Shown here: in pieces, positions 37,178-47,361 of the stretch | Numbering within the stretch: position 1 is the first letter of the stretch | Layout of the letters: the number at the start of each line of letters is the position of its first letter | NCBI RefSeq assembly: GCF_002218025.2 | Contig: NZ_AP018680.1 | Location: 2,294,001-2,358,000 of the forward strand | Reading direction: 5' to 3' | DNA length: 64,000 bases | Source: Vibrio casei | Lineage (GTDB): Bacteria > Pseudomonadota > Gammaproteobacteria > Enterobacterales > Vibrionaceae | Translations under genes and position numbers: made by a program | Notes under the pieces: model-generated | What the model saw: the letters and a program-made list of their open reading frames with translations, nothing else | Database searches by the model: none | What the model was told of the DNA's origin: nothing

Positions 37178-38908
37178 ATGAAAATTCTTACTAACCATAT
37201 TGGTTATCCGTGTTTAAGCAGTAAAAATGCGGTTGTACTGGCCTCCACTCTCAATGAGAACATAACCGCTCACTTAGTCAATGCTCATACTCATCGTATT
37301 GAAAAGGAATTTTCTGTCACACCGATAGGTAAAGTCGCGAATTGGCATCAAGGTCAATTCTATTCCATTGATTTTTCAGAATTTACAACATCAGGCCTAT
37401 ACTATCTATCGATAGGTTCATCACAATCTCATCCTTTTAAAATCAATAATAATCTATTGATGAAACAGACGTTTTCCGATGTTTTACATTACTTTAAATC
37501 ACAACGCTGTGGTGGGATGTTTGAGCAACAAGATCATCAAATTCCAATTGTAAACACGCAAACCACCTTTGATGTTCATGGCGGTTGGTACGATGCATCG
37601 GGAGATGTAAGTAAATATTTTAGCCACTTATCTTATGCCAACTATTTAAACCCACAGCAAACCCCAATGGTAGTTTGGAATATGTTGAAAGGGTTGTCAT
37701 TAACAAATGACATGACGGCTTTTGCCCCATTTTCGGCTGTACGATTAACCGAAGAAGCGTTGTTTGGCGCTGACTTTTTGGTTCGTATGCAGAACCCTAA
37801 AGGTTTCTTCTATATGACGGTATTCGATAAATGGAGTAAAGATCCTAAGCAACGAGAAATCTGCGCTTACGAAACGCAAAACGGCCATAAACTTAGTGAT
37901 TATCAAGCAGGTTTTCGTCAAGGTGGTGGGGTTACCATTGCTGCTCTCGCCGCTGCTTCACGCTTAGATCAACACGGTGATTACACACAAAACCAATACC
38001 TTGAAGCTGCCGTTAAAGGTTATCAACACCTTTGCAAATATAACACTCAATATTTAAACGATGGTACGGAAAATATCATTGATGAGTATTGCGCATTGTT
38101 GGCAGCAACCGAGCTATTTAAAACTACACAAAAAAATGACTATTTATTCGAAGCAAGACGTTGGGCTAAAGCGTTAATGAGTCGCCAATTTAGTGACCAA
38201 AACTGTTCACATTATTGGTCTGCCAATGAAGATGGCTCTCGTCCATACTTCCATGCAGCTGAAGCAGGGTTACCTGTTATCGCATTAACTGAATACGTCT
38301 CCATCGAAAACGATACAATATTAAAAAAACAAACTCTTAGTGTGATTGAAAATGCACTGCGATTTGAATTAACCATTACTCATAATGTAAATAACCCATT
38401 TAGCTACCCACGCCAGTATGTAAAAGCGGTTGATGGCGATAAACGAGAGGCCTTCTTTGTCGCACAAAAGAATGAATCAGGTTACTGGTGGCAAGGTGAA
38501 AATGCACGCTTAGCATCACTGTCAACCATGGCAAGCATAGTTCAACCATACCTCACCGACCTAGGTCTAAAATGCCAATTAAAACGTTTTGCACAATCGT
38601 CTTTAGATTGGATATTAGGGCTAAATCCTTACGACATGTGCATGCTTGATGGTCATGGACACAACAATCCTAATTACCTACCTGAACTGGGTTTTTTTAA
38701 CGCCAAAGGTGGCGTATGTAACGGTATTACTTCTGGTTTTGATGATGAGCAAGACATTGCTTTTAACCCTGAAGGCCAAAAAGACGACATGCTACAAAAC
38801 TGGCGTTGGGCAGAACAATGGATCCCGCACGGTGCATGGTATTTATTGGCGATCATTGCCCAACAGAATCATTTAGATACTGAAAATAAGGAGCCATCCC
38901 ATGGCTGA
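37178..38908 (+). CDS. cytoplasmic glycoside hydrolase family 9 (exo-beta-glucosaminidase-like)
   Basis: 576 residues with no signal peptide, so it acts on imported sugar. An N-terminal Ig-like cellulase domain (ILTNHIGYPC, SFTTSGLYYLSIG-type region, 1-95) precedes the (alpha/alpha)6 GH9 barrel. Catalytic Asp pair in HGGWYDASGDVSKYFSH and a likely acid Glu in FNPEGQKDDML near the end. Annotated as endoglucanase in older genomes; the V. cholerae protein in this position (VC0615) is described as acting on glucosamine oligosaccharides. Its stop overlaps the kinase start by 8 nt. Confidence 0.88.
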   Translation: MKILTNHIGYPCLSSKNAVVLASTLNENITAHLVNAHTHRIEKEFSVTPIGKVANWHQGQFYSIDFSEFTTSGLYYLSIGSSQSHPFKINNNLLMKQTFSDVLHYFKSQRCGGMFEQQDHQIPIVNTQTTFDVHGGWYDASGDVSKYFSHLSYANYLNPQQTPMVVWNMLKGLSLTNDMTAFAPFSAVRLTEEALFGADFLVRMQNPKGFFYMTVFDKWSKDPKQREICAYETQNGHKLSDYQAGFRQGGGVTIAALAAASRLDQHGDYTQNQYLEAAVKGYQHLCKYNTQYLNDGTENIIDEYCALLAATELFKTTQKNDYLFEARRWAKALMSRQFSDQNCSHYWSANEDGSRPYFHAAEAGLPVIALTEYVSIENDTILKKQTLSVIENALRFELTITHNVNNPFSYPRQYVKAVDGDKREAFFVAQKNESGYWWQGENARLASLSTMASIVQPYLTDLGLKCQLKRFAQSSLDWILGLNPYDMCMLDGHGHNNPNYLPELGFFNAKGGVCNGITSGFDDEQDIAFNPEGQKDDMLQNWRWAEQWIPHGAWYLLAIIAQQNHLDTENKEPSHG

Positions 38909-39788
38909 TCTTTTTGTGGGAATCGATGGGGGTGGCACCTCTTGTCGCGCACGCATTCGCGATCATCAAGGAAAGCTGATAGGTGAAGGCAAAAGTGGCA
39001 GTGCTAATATTTTACTCGGTGTCGAAGTGGCAATGGTGTCTATCATTGAAGCCATTGAACAAGCAAGCCAAGGCTATGGGATCACCCAGCAAGACTATTC
39101 TCATATGCACCTTGGTTTAGCACTAGCGGCCGCTGAACAAAAATCCTCATGGCAATCTTTCATGTCTTTATCCCACCCATTTGCCAGTATGGTACTGAAT
39201 ACCGATGCTTATGGAGCTTGTTTGGGTGCTCATAACGGTAATGATGGTGCCATCATGATTGCTGGTACAGGTTCATGTGGCCTTTTAATCCACCAAGGTA
39301 AACATCATATTGTCGGCGGCCGTGAATTTCCAATTTCCGATCTTGGTGGTGGTGCGATCATGGGGCTAAGGCTCATTCAATACACCTTACTGACTCAAGA
39401 TGACATTAAACCAAGTAGCCCAATCACCAACATCGTCATGCAACACTTTAATCACGATGTCGACACCATTGTTGAATGGTCAAAAACCGCTAAGCCTTGT
39501 GAGTATGGTCAATTTTCCCCACAAATTTTTAGTTGTGCCAGTCAAGGTGACCAAGTGGCTATCACTTTATTAAAAGAAACCGCGCAAGACATTGATATGT
39601 ACTTATTGGCACTTATCAAAAAAGGCGCAAATGCCATTTCGCTGATGGGCGGGATCGGTGAACACATCGTCCCCTATCTCAGTCAAATGACACAATCACA
39701 TCTCGTCTCCGCTAAAAAAGATGCGATTGAAGGTGCTTTAATGATGGCAAATAACCCTCAACACAACCTGTATTCATTCGCTTGTTGA
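38901..39788 (+). CDS. gspK: BadF/BcrA-family amino-sugar kinase (glucosamine kinase GspK)
   Basis: 295 residues of the ASKHA fold. N-terminal phosphate-1 loop FVGIDGGGTSCRARI, phosphate-2 GAIMIAGTGSCGLL, adenosine loop LMGGIGEHI. Phosphorylates glucosamine (and possibly GlcNAc) released in the cytoplasm from chitosan or chitin oligosaccharides; the V. cholerae homologue in the same operon position was reported as a glucosamine-specific kinase. Start overlaps the GH9 stop (ATGGCTGA) and GAGCC precedes it. Confidence 0.88.
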   Translation: MADLFVGIDGGGTSCRARIRDHQGKLIGEGKSGSANILLGVEVAMVSIIEAIEQASQGYGITQQDYSHMHLGLALAAAEQKSSWQSFMSLSHPFASMVLNTDAYGACLGAHNGNDGAIMIAGTGSCGLLIHQGKHHIVGGREFPISDLGGGAIMGLRLIQYTLLTQDDIKPSSPITNIVMQHFNHDVDTIVEWSKTAKPCEYGQFSPQIFSCASQGDQVAITLLKETAQDIDMYLLALIKKGANAISLMGGIGEHIVPYLSQMTQSHLVSAKKDAIEGALMMANNPQHNLYSFAC

Positions 39789-39830
39789 GCCATGAATTTT
39801 ATAACAACACACGCCTTAAAAGGTGACATT

Positions 39831-41750
39831 ATGAATTATCGAATTGATCTCTCTGTTCTTGAAGAACAAGAAAACTATACTCGTTTTGGCTTCACGCTTC
39901 ATAATTTAAGCGATCAAGATTTACACCACTGGGATATTCATCTTAGCTTTCGACGCTTCATCCAACCGGAATCTTTAACTCAAGGGACGATTGAACAAGT
40001 GGGCGCTTATTGTGTGATTCAGCCCCCCCAAGAAACCATATTATTGGCTAACCACCATTATTATGTTGAATTTGGCTGCCATACGGCACCATTTCAATTA
40101 CTGTCCGATGGGTTTGATGATGCATTCATTCAAATGAAAAACAACGGTGAGATTGTTAATGTTAACGTCGCCATTACGCCTATTGCTTTAGCTTCTGCTT
40201 ATAAGCAAAGTTCAAGTATCCCTGTGGTGGCAGCTAACTTTGAAGGCATTATTCCTAATCCTCAAAGCCAGCAATCTCGACAAGGTCACTTTAATTTAAC
40301 TCAAACGATTGTCTTTCAATTTTACAGCAATCAAGCACAGAGTGCTCTAACATGGTTGGCGGAAGAATTTAGCGGCATTTTAGATAACACCATAAAAATG
40401 AGCAGCCAAGGCAATGTTTGCTTTGTGATGACCCCCAATTTAGCCGACGGTGCTTATAAACTTGAAATACAAGAAAAACAAATCTTGTTGGAAGCTAGCT
40501 CCACCAGCGGTTTTATGTATGCCAGCGCAAGCCTACTGCAACTTGTTAACCATCAAATTAATAATCAAAGTACCGAACTGCCTTGTGTCTTGATACAAGA
40601 TAAACCTCGTTTTACTCACCGCGGCATGATGCTGGACTGCGCTCGCCACTTTCATTCGGTCGACACCGTCAAGCGACTGATTAACCAACTTGTTCAATTA
40701 AAATTTAACGTTTTTCATTGGCATTTAACCGATGACGAAGGCTGGCGTATTGAAATCAAAGCCTTCCCTGAATTAACACGCATTGGTGCATGGCGTGGCT
40801 TGGACACCCCAATAGAGCCGCAATATTCCAATCTATCCGGAAAACATGGTGGCTTTTATAGCCAAGATGATATCCGTGACATTATTCAATACGCAGCAGA
40901 ACGAAATATTACCGTTATCCCAGAAATTGATATTCCAGGGCATTGCCGAGCTGCCATAAAGTCACTTCCTGACTTATTAGTCGATCCTGAAGATCAATCA
41001 GAATACCGTAGTATTCAATACTACACAGACAATGTTTTATCTCCTGGGTTAGAGGGAACCTATACCTTTATTGATACCGTTTTAGAAGAAATTTCTCATC
41101 TATTCCCAGCGCCTTACATTCACATTGGTGCCGATGAAGTGCCCGATGGAGTTTGGAAAAAAAGCCCCAAATGCCAAGCATTAATGGCCACACACGGCTA
41201 CCAAAATGAAAAAGAGTTACAAGGGCATCTATTGAGTTACACAGAGGACAAAATAAAGTCTTTAGGCAAGCGCATGCTTGGTTGGGAAGAAGTGCAACAT
41301 GGTGACAAAGTCAGTAAAGACACCATCGTTTACTCCTGGCACAGCGAAAAAGCAGGTTTGCACTGTGCTCGTAATGGGTTTGATGTGGTGTTGCAACCTG
41401 CTCAATATACCTATTTAGACATTATTCAAGATTATTCATCGACAGAATTCGGCGTCAACTGGGCGGGAGTCGTACCGTTAGAAAAATCTTATGGGTATGA
41501 ACCGTTGTCAGAACTGGATCCCGATGATCCAATCAGGCAGCATATTTTTGGCATTCAATGTGGTCTATGGTGCGAAATTATTGATAACCAAGATCGCATT
41601 GATTACATGATTTTCCCTCGCCTTCTTGCGATTGCAGAAGCGTGCTGGACAGAAAAACAACACCGAGATTGGGACGATTTTCTCTCTCGTCTTTATGGAC
41701 ATTTGCCAACTTTGACTCGTCAAGGTGTCAACTTCCGCCCTTTGAAATAG
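39831..41750 (+). CDS. cytoplasmic beta-N-acetylhexosaminidase (GH20)
   Basis: 639 residues from ATG 39831, preceded by AAAGGTG; an ATG at 39792 would add 13 residues but has no ribosome-binding site. No signal peptide. An N-terminal beta domain and a small GH20b alpha/beta domain (about 170-265) precede the TIM barrel starting KPRFTHRGMMLDCARHF; the catalytic Asp-Glu pair is in HIGADEVPDG. Hydrolyses GlcNAc from imported chitin oligosaccharides. Followed by a 202-bp gap that contains an intergenic repeat. Confidence 0.93.
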   Translation: MNYRIDLSVLEEQENYTRFGFTLHNLSDQDLHHWDIHLSFRRFIQPESLTQGTIEQVGAYCVIQPPQETILLANHHYYVEFGCHTAPFQLLSDGFDDAFIQMKNNGEIVNVNVAITPIALASAYKQSSSIPVVAANFEGIIPNPQSQQSRQGHFNLTQTIVFQFYSNQAQSALTWLAEEFSGILDNTIKMSSQGNVCFVMTPNLADGAYKLEIQEKQILLEASSTSGFMYASASLLQLVNHQINNQSTELPCVLIQDKPRFTHRGMMLDCARHFHSVDTVKRLINQLVQLKFNVFHWHLTDDEGWRIEIKAFPELTRIGAWRGLDTPIEPQYSNLSGKHGGFYSQDDIRDIIQYAAERNITVIPEIDIPGHCRAAIKSLPDLLVDPEDQSEYRSIQYYTDNVLSPGLEGTYTFIDTVLEEISHLFPAPYIHIGADEVPDGVWKKSPKCQALMATHGYQNEKELQGHLLSYTEDKIKSLGKRMLGWEEVQHGDKVSKDTIVYSWHSEKAGLHCARNGFDVVLQPAQYTYLDIIQDYSSTEFGVNWAGVVPLEKSYGYEPLSELDPDDPIRQHIFGIQCGLWCEIIDNQDRIDYMIFPRLLAIAEACWTEKQHRDWDDFLSRLYGHLPTLTRQGVNFRPLK

Positions 41751-41764
41751 AAGTTGAACCCAAA

Positions 41765-41870
41765 ATAGTTGACGTTACAGTGAGGTGGCAAGTAACCAAA
41801 ACCCGATGAACATAGTTTTCCTATGCGATTGGAGTGAATAAATGCAGCCAACAAAACGGTAGCTTCAAAT
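41765..41870 (+). repeat. structured Vibrio-type intergenic repeat, copy A
   Basis: About 106 bp in the GH20-GH94 gap. Shares with 50711-50836 the ordered blocks TTGACGTT-CAGTGAG, CAAGTA, AAACCC-ATGA, GATTGGAGTGAA/AATTGAGGTGAA, GCCAAC and AGC-TCAA. The centre CATAG-TTTTC-CTATG forms a hairpin. It resembles a repeat I have seen between genes in many vibrios. It is transcribed within the operon. Confidence 0.6.
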
Positions 41871-41952
41871 AAAAAAGGGCGCGATTTCAAAGGTAAAAAA
41901 TTAAGATCGATAAAGTCTTCACCCAGATTTATTTTAAGTAAGGAACACATCA

Positions 41953-44358
41953 ATGAAATACGGTTTTTTCGACAATGATAATCGTGAATACGTCATCACT
42001 CGTCCTGACGTACCAGCACCTTGGACCAACTACCTAGGCACAGAGAAATTTTGTACTGTCATTTCACATAATGCAGGTGGTTACTCTTTTTATAACTCTC
42101 CAGAATACAATCGAGTGACTAAATTCCGCCCGAACGCATCATTTGATAGACCAGGGCACTATGTCTATTTACGTGATGATGAGACTGGCGATTATTGGTC
42201 TATCTCATGGCAACCTGTCGCTAAAAGCCTAGATGAAGCTTCTTATGAAATACGTCATGGTTTGTCATACTCTACATTTAAGTGTGAATACAACGGCATT
42301 ACTGCAACTAAAACCTTATTTGTCCCCAAAGGTGAAGATGCCGAAGTGTGGGATGTCGTCATTAAAAATACGGATAACAAACCACGTACCATTAGTGCAT
42401 TTTCTTTTGTGGAATTCTCTTTCAGCCACATTCAATCAGATAATCAAAACCATCAGATGTCCCTTTATTCTGCTGGAACAGAATATCGTAATGGCGTGAT
42501 CGAATACGATCTGTATTACAACACCAATGACTTTGAAGGTTTTTATTACCTCGCCTCTACCTTCGATCCCGATTCTTACGATGGTCAACGTGATAGCTTC
42601 CTTGGGTTATACCGTGATGAAGCCAACCCGATTGCGGTTGAGCAAGGTCAATGTTCAAACTCAGCACAAACTTGTTATAACCATTGTGGTTCATTACACA
42701 AACAATTCGTAATTCAACCCGGAGAAGAAGTCCGATTTGCTTACATTCTTGGCATGGGTAAAGGCAATGGTGAAAAGCTGCGCGCTAAATACCAAGATCT
42801 TGCTAACCTTGATGCTGACTTTGCTGGAATAAAAGCACACTGGGATGAGCGTTGTAACAAGTTCCAAGTGAAATCCCCTAATGAAGGTGTGGATACCATG
42901 ATCAACGCATGGACCCTCTACCAAGCAGAAACGTGTGTCGTATGGTCTCGTTTCGCCTCTTTCATTGAGGTCGGTGGGCGTACTGGTCTTGGATATCGTG
43001 ACACTGCGCAAGATGCGATTTCTGTGCCTCATGCTAACCCATCCATGACTCGTAAGCGCTTAGTTGATTTACTACGAGGCCAAGTCAAAGCAGGCTACGG
43101 TTTGCACTTATTTGATCCTGACTGGTTCGATCCTGAAAAAGCCGATGTCGTTCCATCCAAATCGCCAACCGTGGTTCCAACACCAAGTGATGAAGATAAG
43201 ATCCACGGCATCGAAGATACCTGCTCAGACGATCACTTATGGCTGGTTCCGACGATTTGTAAGTACGTGATGGAAACCGGTGAAGAATCGTTCTTTGATG
43301 AAGTGATCCCTTATGCCGATGGCGGTAATGCTAGTGTTTACGATCACATGAAAGCTGCTCTGGATTTCTCTGCCGAATATGTCGGTAACACTGGTATTTG
43401 TAAAGGCTTACGTGCAGATTGGAACGATTGCCTCAACCTCGGTGGCGGTGAATCATCCATGGTTTCTTTTCTTCATTACTGGGCACTACAAGAGTTTATC
43501 GATCTTGCTAAGCACCTTGGTAAAACCGAGGATGTTGATAAATACAGCACCATGGCGGAAGGTGTTCGTCAGGCTTGTGAAACTCACCTGTGGGATGATG
43601 AAGGAGGCTGGTACATTCGCGGCTTAACTAAAAATGGCGATAAGATCGGTACCGCTCAACAAACTGAAGGCAAGATCCACTTAGAGTCAAATACTCTAGC
43701 GGTCCTTTCTGGAGCGGTATCTCAAGAACGCGGTGAGCGAGCAATGGATTCGGTAGATGAGCATTTATACTCGCCATACGGCTTGCACTTAAACTCGCCA
43801 TCATTTGCAACGCCAAACGATGACATTGGTTTTGTCACTCGTGTTTATCAAGGCGTAAAAGAAAACGGCGCGATCTTCTCACATCCAAACCCTTGGGCGT
43901 GGGTAGCAGAAGCCAAGCTGGGTCGTGGCGATCAAGCGATGAAGTTCTACGATGCACTAAACCCATACAATCAAAATGACATGATTGAAACGCGCATTGC
44001 CGAACCTTACTCATACGTGCAATTTATCATGGGCCGCGATCATCAAGACCATGGCCGCGCCAATCACCCTTGGCTAACCGGAACCTCTGGCTGGGCTTAC
44101 TTTGCCGTGACTAACTTTATTTTAGGGGTTCGTACCGGATTTGAAGGTTTAACCGTTGATCCTTGTATTCCAACTGCATGGCCGAGCTTTGACGTAACGC
44201 GTCAATGGCGTGGAGCAACATACAACATCACGGTAAAAAATCCGAATAATGTCAGCAAAGGCGTTCAATCCATCACTGTTAATGGTGAGGCCATTGAAGG
44301 GGCGATTCCGGTTCAAGCCGAAGGCAGCATTAACGATATTATAGTGATTTTAGGGTAA
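41953..44358 (+). CDS. N,N'-diacetylchitobiose phosphorylase (GH94)
   Basis: 801 residues, the size of ChbP from Vibrio. Splits (GlcNAc)2 with phosphate into GlcNAc-1-phosphate and GlcNAc, saving one ATP. N-terminal beta-sandwich (MKYGFFDNDNREYVITRPD, AGGYSFYNSP), then the (alpha/alpha)6 barrel: RTGLGYRDTAQDAI, RADWNDCLNLGGGESSM (catalytic Asp in the RADWNDCLN motif), ENGAIFSHPNPWAW. Cytoplasmic. AAGGA precedes the ATG. The product GlcNAc-1-P can be handled by the mutase encoded next. Confidence 0.95.
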   Translation: MKYGFFDNDNREYVITRPDVPAPWTNYLGTEKFCTVISHNAGGYSFYNSPEYNRVTKFRPNASFDRPGHYVYLRDDETGDYWSISWQPVAKSLDEASYEIRHGLSYSTFKCEYNGITATKTLFVPKGEDAEVWDVVIKNTDNKPRTISAFSFVEFSFSHIQSDNQNHQMSLYSAGTEYRNGVIEYDLYYNTNDFEGFYYLASTFDPDSYDGQRDSFLGLYRDEANPIAVEQGQCSNSAQTCYNHCGSLHKQFVIQPGEEVRFAYILGMGKGNGEKLRAKYQDLANLDADFAGIKAHWDERCNKFQVKSPNEGVDTMINAWTLYQAETCVVWSRFASFIEVGGRTGLGYRDTAQDAISVPHANPSMTRKRLVDLLRGQVKAGYGLHLFDPDWFDPEKADVVPSKSPTVVPTPSDEDKIHGIEDTCSDDHLWLVPTICKYVMETGEESFFDEVIPYADGGNASVYDHMKAALDFSAEYVGNTGICKGLRADWNDCLNLGGGESSMVSFLHYWALQEFIDLAKHLGKTEDVDKYSTMAEGVRQACETHLWDDEGGWYIRGLTKNGDKIGTAQQTEGKIHLESNTLAVLSGAVSQERGERAMDSVDEHLYSPYGLHLNSPSFATPNDDIGFVTRVYQGVKENGAIFSHPNPWAWVAEAKLGRGDQAMKFYDALNPYNQNDMIETRIAEPYSYVQFIMGRDHQDHGRANHPWLTGTSGWAYFAVTNFILGVRTGFEGLTVDPCIPTAWPSFDVTRQWRGATYNITVKNPNNVSKGVQSITVNGEAIEGAIPVQAEGSINDIIVILG

Positions 44359-44410
44359 GAAACTTGGGAAGCACTTGCTTCCCACTTTAACTTCTAGAAA
44401 GGATGTCATC

Positions 44411-45823
44411 ATGATCAAATTTGGAACCGGCGGTTGGCGCGCTTTTATTGGGGAAGAGTTTACCCAAGCTAACGTACGCCTAGTTGCTCAAGCACTCTCA
44501 AATATCATTCAACATGAAAATGCCGCTAAAAATGGTTTCGTTATTGGCTATGACCGCCGATTTTTATCCGACAAAGCGGCGAGATGGTTTGCTGAGATTC
44601 TAGCCGGGAATGGAATTAAAGTCAGCTTCATTAATCGTTTTGTGCCCACTCCGATTGTGATGTTCAAAGCCAAAGAAATGGACTGTCACTATTCCGCTTG
44701 TATTACGGCGTCTCACAATCCTGCCGATTACAACGGAATTAAAGTATTCATTCAAGGTGGGCGGGATGCCGATGAAGTAATCACACAAAAAATAGAATCT
44801 CAAATTGCCGAGCTACAAGATTCTGATGTTCAATTAATCGATTTTGATGACGCACGAGATAATGGTCTCATTGAGATAATCAACCCAATGAACGAGTTTG
44901 TGGATTCAATCATTAACTTTATTGATATGGAATCGATCAAAAAAGCCAACCTACGCGTATTAATCGATCCCATGTTTGGCGTGGCAAAAAATGCCCTCCA
45001 GACTGTTTTAATTAATGGCCGTTGTGACGTGGATGTGATTAACGATGGTGAAAACCCATCCTTTGGAGGCTTAATGCCCTCTCCAAATGCGGCAACCTTA
45101 TACCGCTTAAAACATTTAGTCGCAGCCGAAGGATATGATATTGGTATCGGTACTGATGGCGATGCCGATCGCTTAGGTATTATTGATGAAGAAGGCCACT
45201 TTATTCACCCCAACGAAGTACTGCTTCTTTTGTATTACTACATGTTGGAATACAAAGGTTGGAAAGGCTCAGTGGTGCGCAATATCGCCACTACCCATCT
45301 GTTGGATAAAGTCGCAGCCGATCATGGTGAAAAAAGCTTTGAGGTTCCTGTAGGCTTTAAGCACATTAGTAGTCAAATGGAAGCTGATGATTCATTAATT
45401 GGCGGTGAAAGCTCAGGTGGTTTAACCATCCGTGGGCACATTAAAGGCAAAGATGGTGTGTTTGCTTCAACTTTATTAGTCGAAATGATCAGTGTGACGG
45501 GTAAGAAATTATCGGAAATGCTCGACGAAATTTATGGAAAATATGGTTATGCCTACACCGCAGAAGGTGATTGCACCTTTAAACCGGCTCAAAAAGAAGC
45601 GCTATACAACAAAATCTATGTTGAAAAGTTAATGCCCAAATTTGAGTATGATGTTGAGCGCATCAGCTATGAAGATGGCGCAAAAGTTTACTTCCGCAAT
45701 GGCGGTTGGGTGATAGCTCGATTCTCTGGTACCGAGCCTTTACTGCGTATTTTCTCTGAAATGGAAGATCAATCAACTGCAGAATCAATGGTCACACAGA
45801 TGAAAGCCTTTTTAGCATTGTAG
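44411..45823 (+). CDS. phosphohexomutase (phosphoglucosamine/phosphoglucomutase-like)
   Basis: 470 residues from ATG 44411 (MIKFGTGGWRAFIGEEFTQ) after AAAGGATG; the longer upstream frame has no ribosome-binding site. Alpha-D-phosphohexomutase family with all signatures: active-site Ser in TASHNPADYNGIK, metal-binding DGDADRLGI, sugar-binding GGESSGG, phosphate-binding FSGTEPLLRI. In the chitobiose operon it most likely converts GlcNAc-1-P from the phosphorylase to GlcNAc-6-P. Last gene of the operon; a strong terminator follows. Confidence 0.93.
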   Translation: MIKFGTGGWRAFIGEEFTQANVRLVAQALSNIIQHENAAKNGFVIGYDRRFLSDKAARWFAEILAGNGIKVSFINRFVPTPIVMFKAKEMDCHYSACITASHNPADYNGIKVFIQGGRDADEVITQKIESQIAELQDSDVQLIDFDDARDNGLIEIINPMNEFVDSIINFIDMESIKKANLRVLIDPMFGVAKNALQTVLINGRCDVDVINDGENPSFGGLMPSPNAATLYRLKHLVAAEGYDIGIGTDGDADRLGIIDEEGHFIHPNEVLLLLYYYMLEYKGWKGSVVRNIATTHLLDKVAADHGEKSFEVPVGFKHISSQMEADDSLIGGESSGGLTIRGHIKGKDGVFASTLLVEMISVTGKKLSEMLDEIYGKYGYAYTAEGDCTFKPAQKEALYNKIYVEKLMPKFEYDVERISYEDGAKVYFRNGGWVIARFSGTEPLLRIFSEMEDQSTAESMVTQMKAFLAL

Positions 45824-45872
45824 AAATAGAAGACGAAAGCGCAGAGTTCTAAGGGATATTGATCTTTCATAT

Positions 45873-45906
45873 AAAAGATCGTGGTGAAAGCTACGATCTT
45901 TTTTAA
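45873..45906 (+). terminator. chitobiose operon terminator
   Basis: AAAAGATCGTGG / CTACGATCTTTT stem (45873-45884 with 45891-45902, one G-U pair) and T run, 49 nt after the mutase stop. The remainder of 45907-46134 holds no recognisable signal. Confidence 0.88.
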
Positions 45907-46134
45907 TTTTCGTCACGAGCGATTCACTTAGGATGTACCTCGCCAGAAAAAACAGCCAGAACAAAAAAATCATTAGAAAAACTAATCTTTAACCTCTAAT
46001 TTCATCTTGCAAACCTAACCATATTTTTATTGCTGAAATGACGCCTTCGCACTAATATCCCCGCCATTATTATGGTCACTTAATCGACCCGTTTCCATTA
46101 TCAATCTTTACTCATTTTTCATTGGAGAAAATGC

Positions 46135-47340
46135 ATGTCTGCGCCTCTTAGTTTTATCAAACTAACCTTCTTGATTGCCATTTTGGCAGCAGTAGGACAA
46201 ATGACGCAAACCATGTATGTGCCTTCTATGGGATACATGGCTCGTGAATTTAGTGTTTCAGCAGCCTCGATGCAGGCCGTCATGGCTTGCTACTTAATCC
46301 CTTATGGGTTATCACAATTCATTTATGGTCCATTATCGGATCGCTTAGGCCGTCGCCCTATCATTCTTACAGGCTTGATGATCTATATTCTAGGATCGCT
46401 CGCCGCTTTATTTGCCCATAGCTTCCCTTTATTCCTTGCTGCCAGTTTTATCCAAGGTATGGGCATTGGCTGCGGAGGAGCAATGGCTCGTACGCTAAGC
46501 CGTGATTGTTTTTCCGGCTTAGCGTTACATAAAGTAAATAGCCTTATCAGCATGTGTTTAATATTTTCACCGTTAGTCGCTCCGCTACTAGGTGGATATT
46601 TAACGGAAGTTTTTCATTGGCGAAGCAGCTACTTATTTTTAACCTTGTTCAGCGTTGGTGTCACCATCATCATGTTTACGCATATGAAAGAAACGCTACC
46701 AAAAACATCACGTCGATACGACTCGGTTGCCACCAGCTATCGCTACGTATTAGGTCATCGTCAATTCCAAGGCTATTTACTTTGCCTTGTCGCCACCTTT
46801 GCCGGAGTAGCATTATTTGAAGCGGCGGCAGGTGTATTACTTGGTGGTAAATTAAAGCTTCCAGCAACAACGGTGAGTTTACTGTTTATTCTCCCCATTC
46901 CGGGCTATTTATTAGGCGCAGCAATGTCAAATTGGATTGCTTCTCGCCATTCTGAAAAGCGCGCTTTAAACTTCGGCTTGGTCGCGATTGCTATTGGTTC
47001 GTTAGTGATCTTCATTCCTGGCGTATTTGGTTACACCAATGCTCTAACTTTAGTTGGTGGTGCAACCATCTACTTTTTAGGCTCTGGCGTACTATTTCCC
47101 GCGGCAACTACCGGAGCAATTTCACCTTTCCCGCACCATGCAGGAACAGCGGGTGCCTTACTCGGTGGAATTCAAAACTTCGGCGCAGGAATGGCAACCT
47201 TGATTGCAGCGATGATGCCAGCTCAGAACCAACTACCACTAGGTGCCTTGATGCTCGCCATGTCTTTACTTGCTGTGATTGGCTTACACAGAGTCAATAA
47301 AACGCCGATGCCACCTGATGTATTGGGTAGCACACTGTAA
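46135..47340 (+). CDS. emrD: multidrug efflux MFS transporter EmrD
   Basis: 401 residues, twelve transmembrane helices of the DHA1 drug:proton antiporter type. Conserved motif A GPLSDRLGRRP after TM2, ARTLSRDCFSG in the loop after TM4, and motif C-like SPLVAPLLGGYL in TM5. Start resembles EmrD with YVPSMGYMAREFSVS. Inner membrane; exports amphipathic drugs and detergents in E. coli. GGAG precedes the ATG and a terminator follows. Bcr/CflA relatives are the alternative assignment. Confidence 0.88.
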   Translation: MSAPLSFIKLTFLIAILAAVGQMTQTMYVPSMGYMAREFSVSAASMQAVMACYLIPYGLSQFIYGPLSDRLGRRPIILTGLMIYILGSLAALFAHSFPLFLAASFIQGMGIGCGGAMARTLSRDCFSGLALHKVNSLISMCLIFSPLVAPLLGGYLTEVFHWRSSYLFLTLFSVGVTIIMFTHMKETLPKTSRRYDSVATSYRYVLGHRQFQGYLLCLVATFAGVALFEAAAGVLLGGKLKLPATTVSLLFILPIPGYLLGAAMSNWIASRHSEKRALNFGLVAIAIGSLVIFIPGVFGYTNALTLVGGATIYFLGSGVLFPAATTGAISPFPHHAGTAGALLGGIQNFGAGMATLIAAMMPAQNQLPLGALMLAMSLLAVIGLHRVNKTPMPPDVLGSTL

Positions 47341-47361
47341 TCACCCAACGGATACACATAT

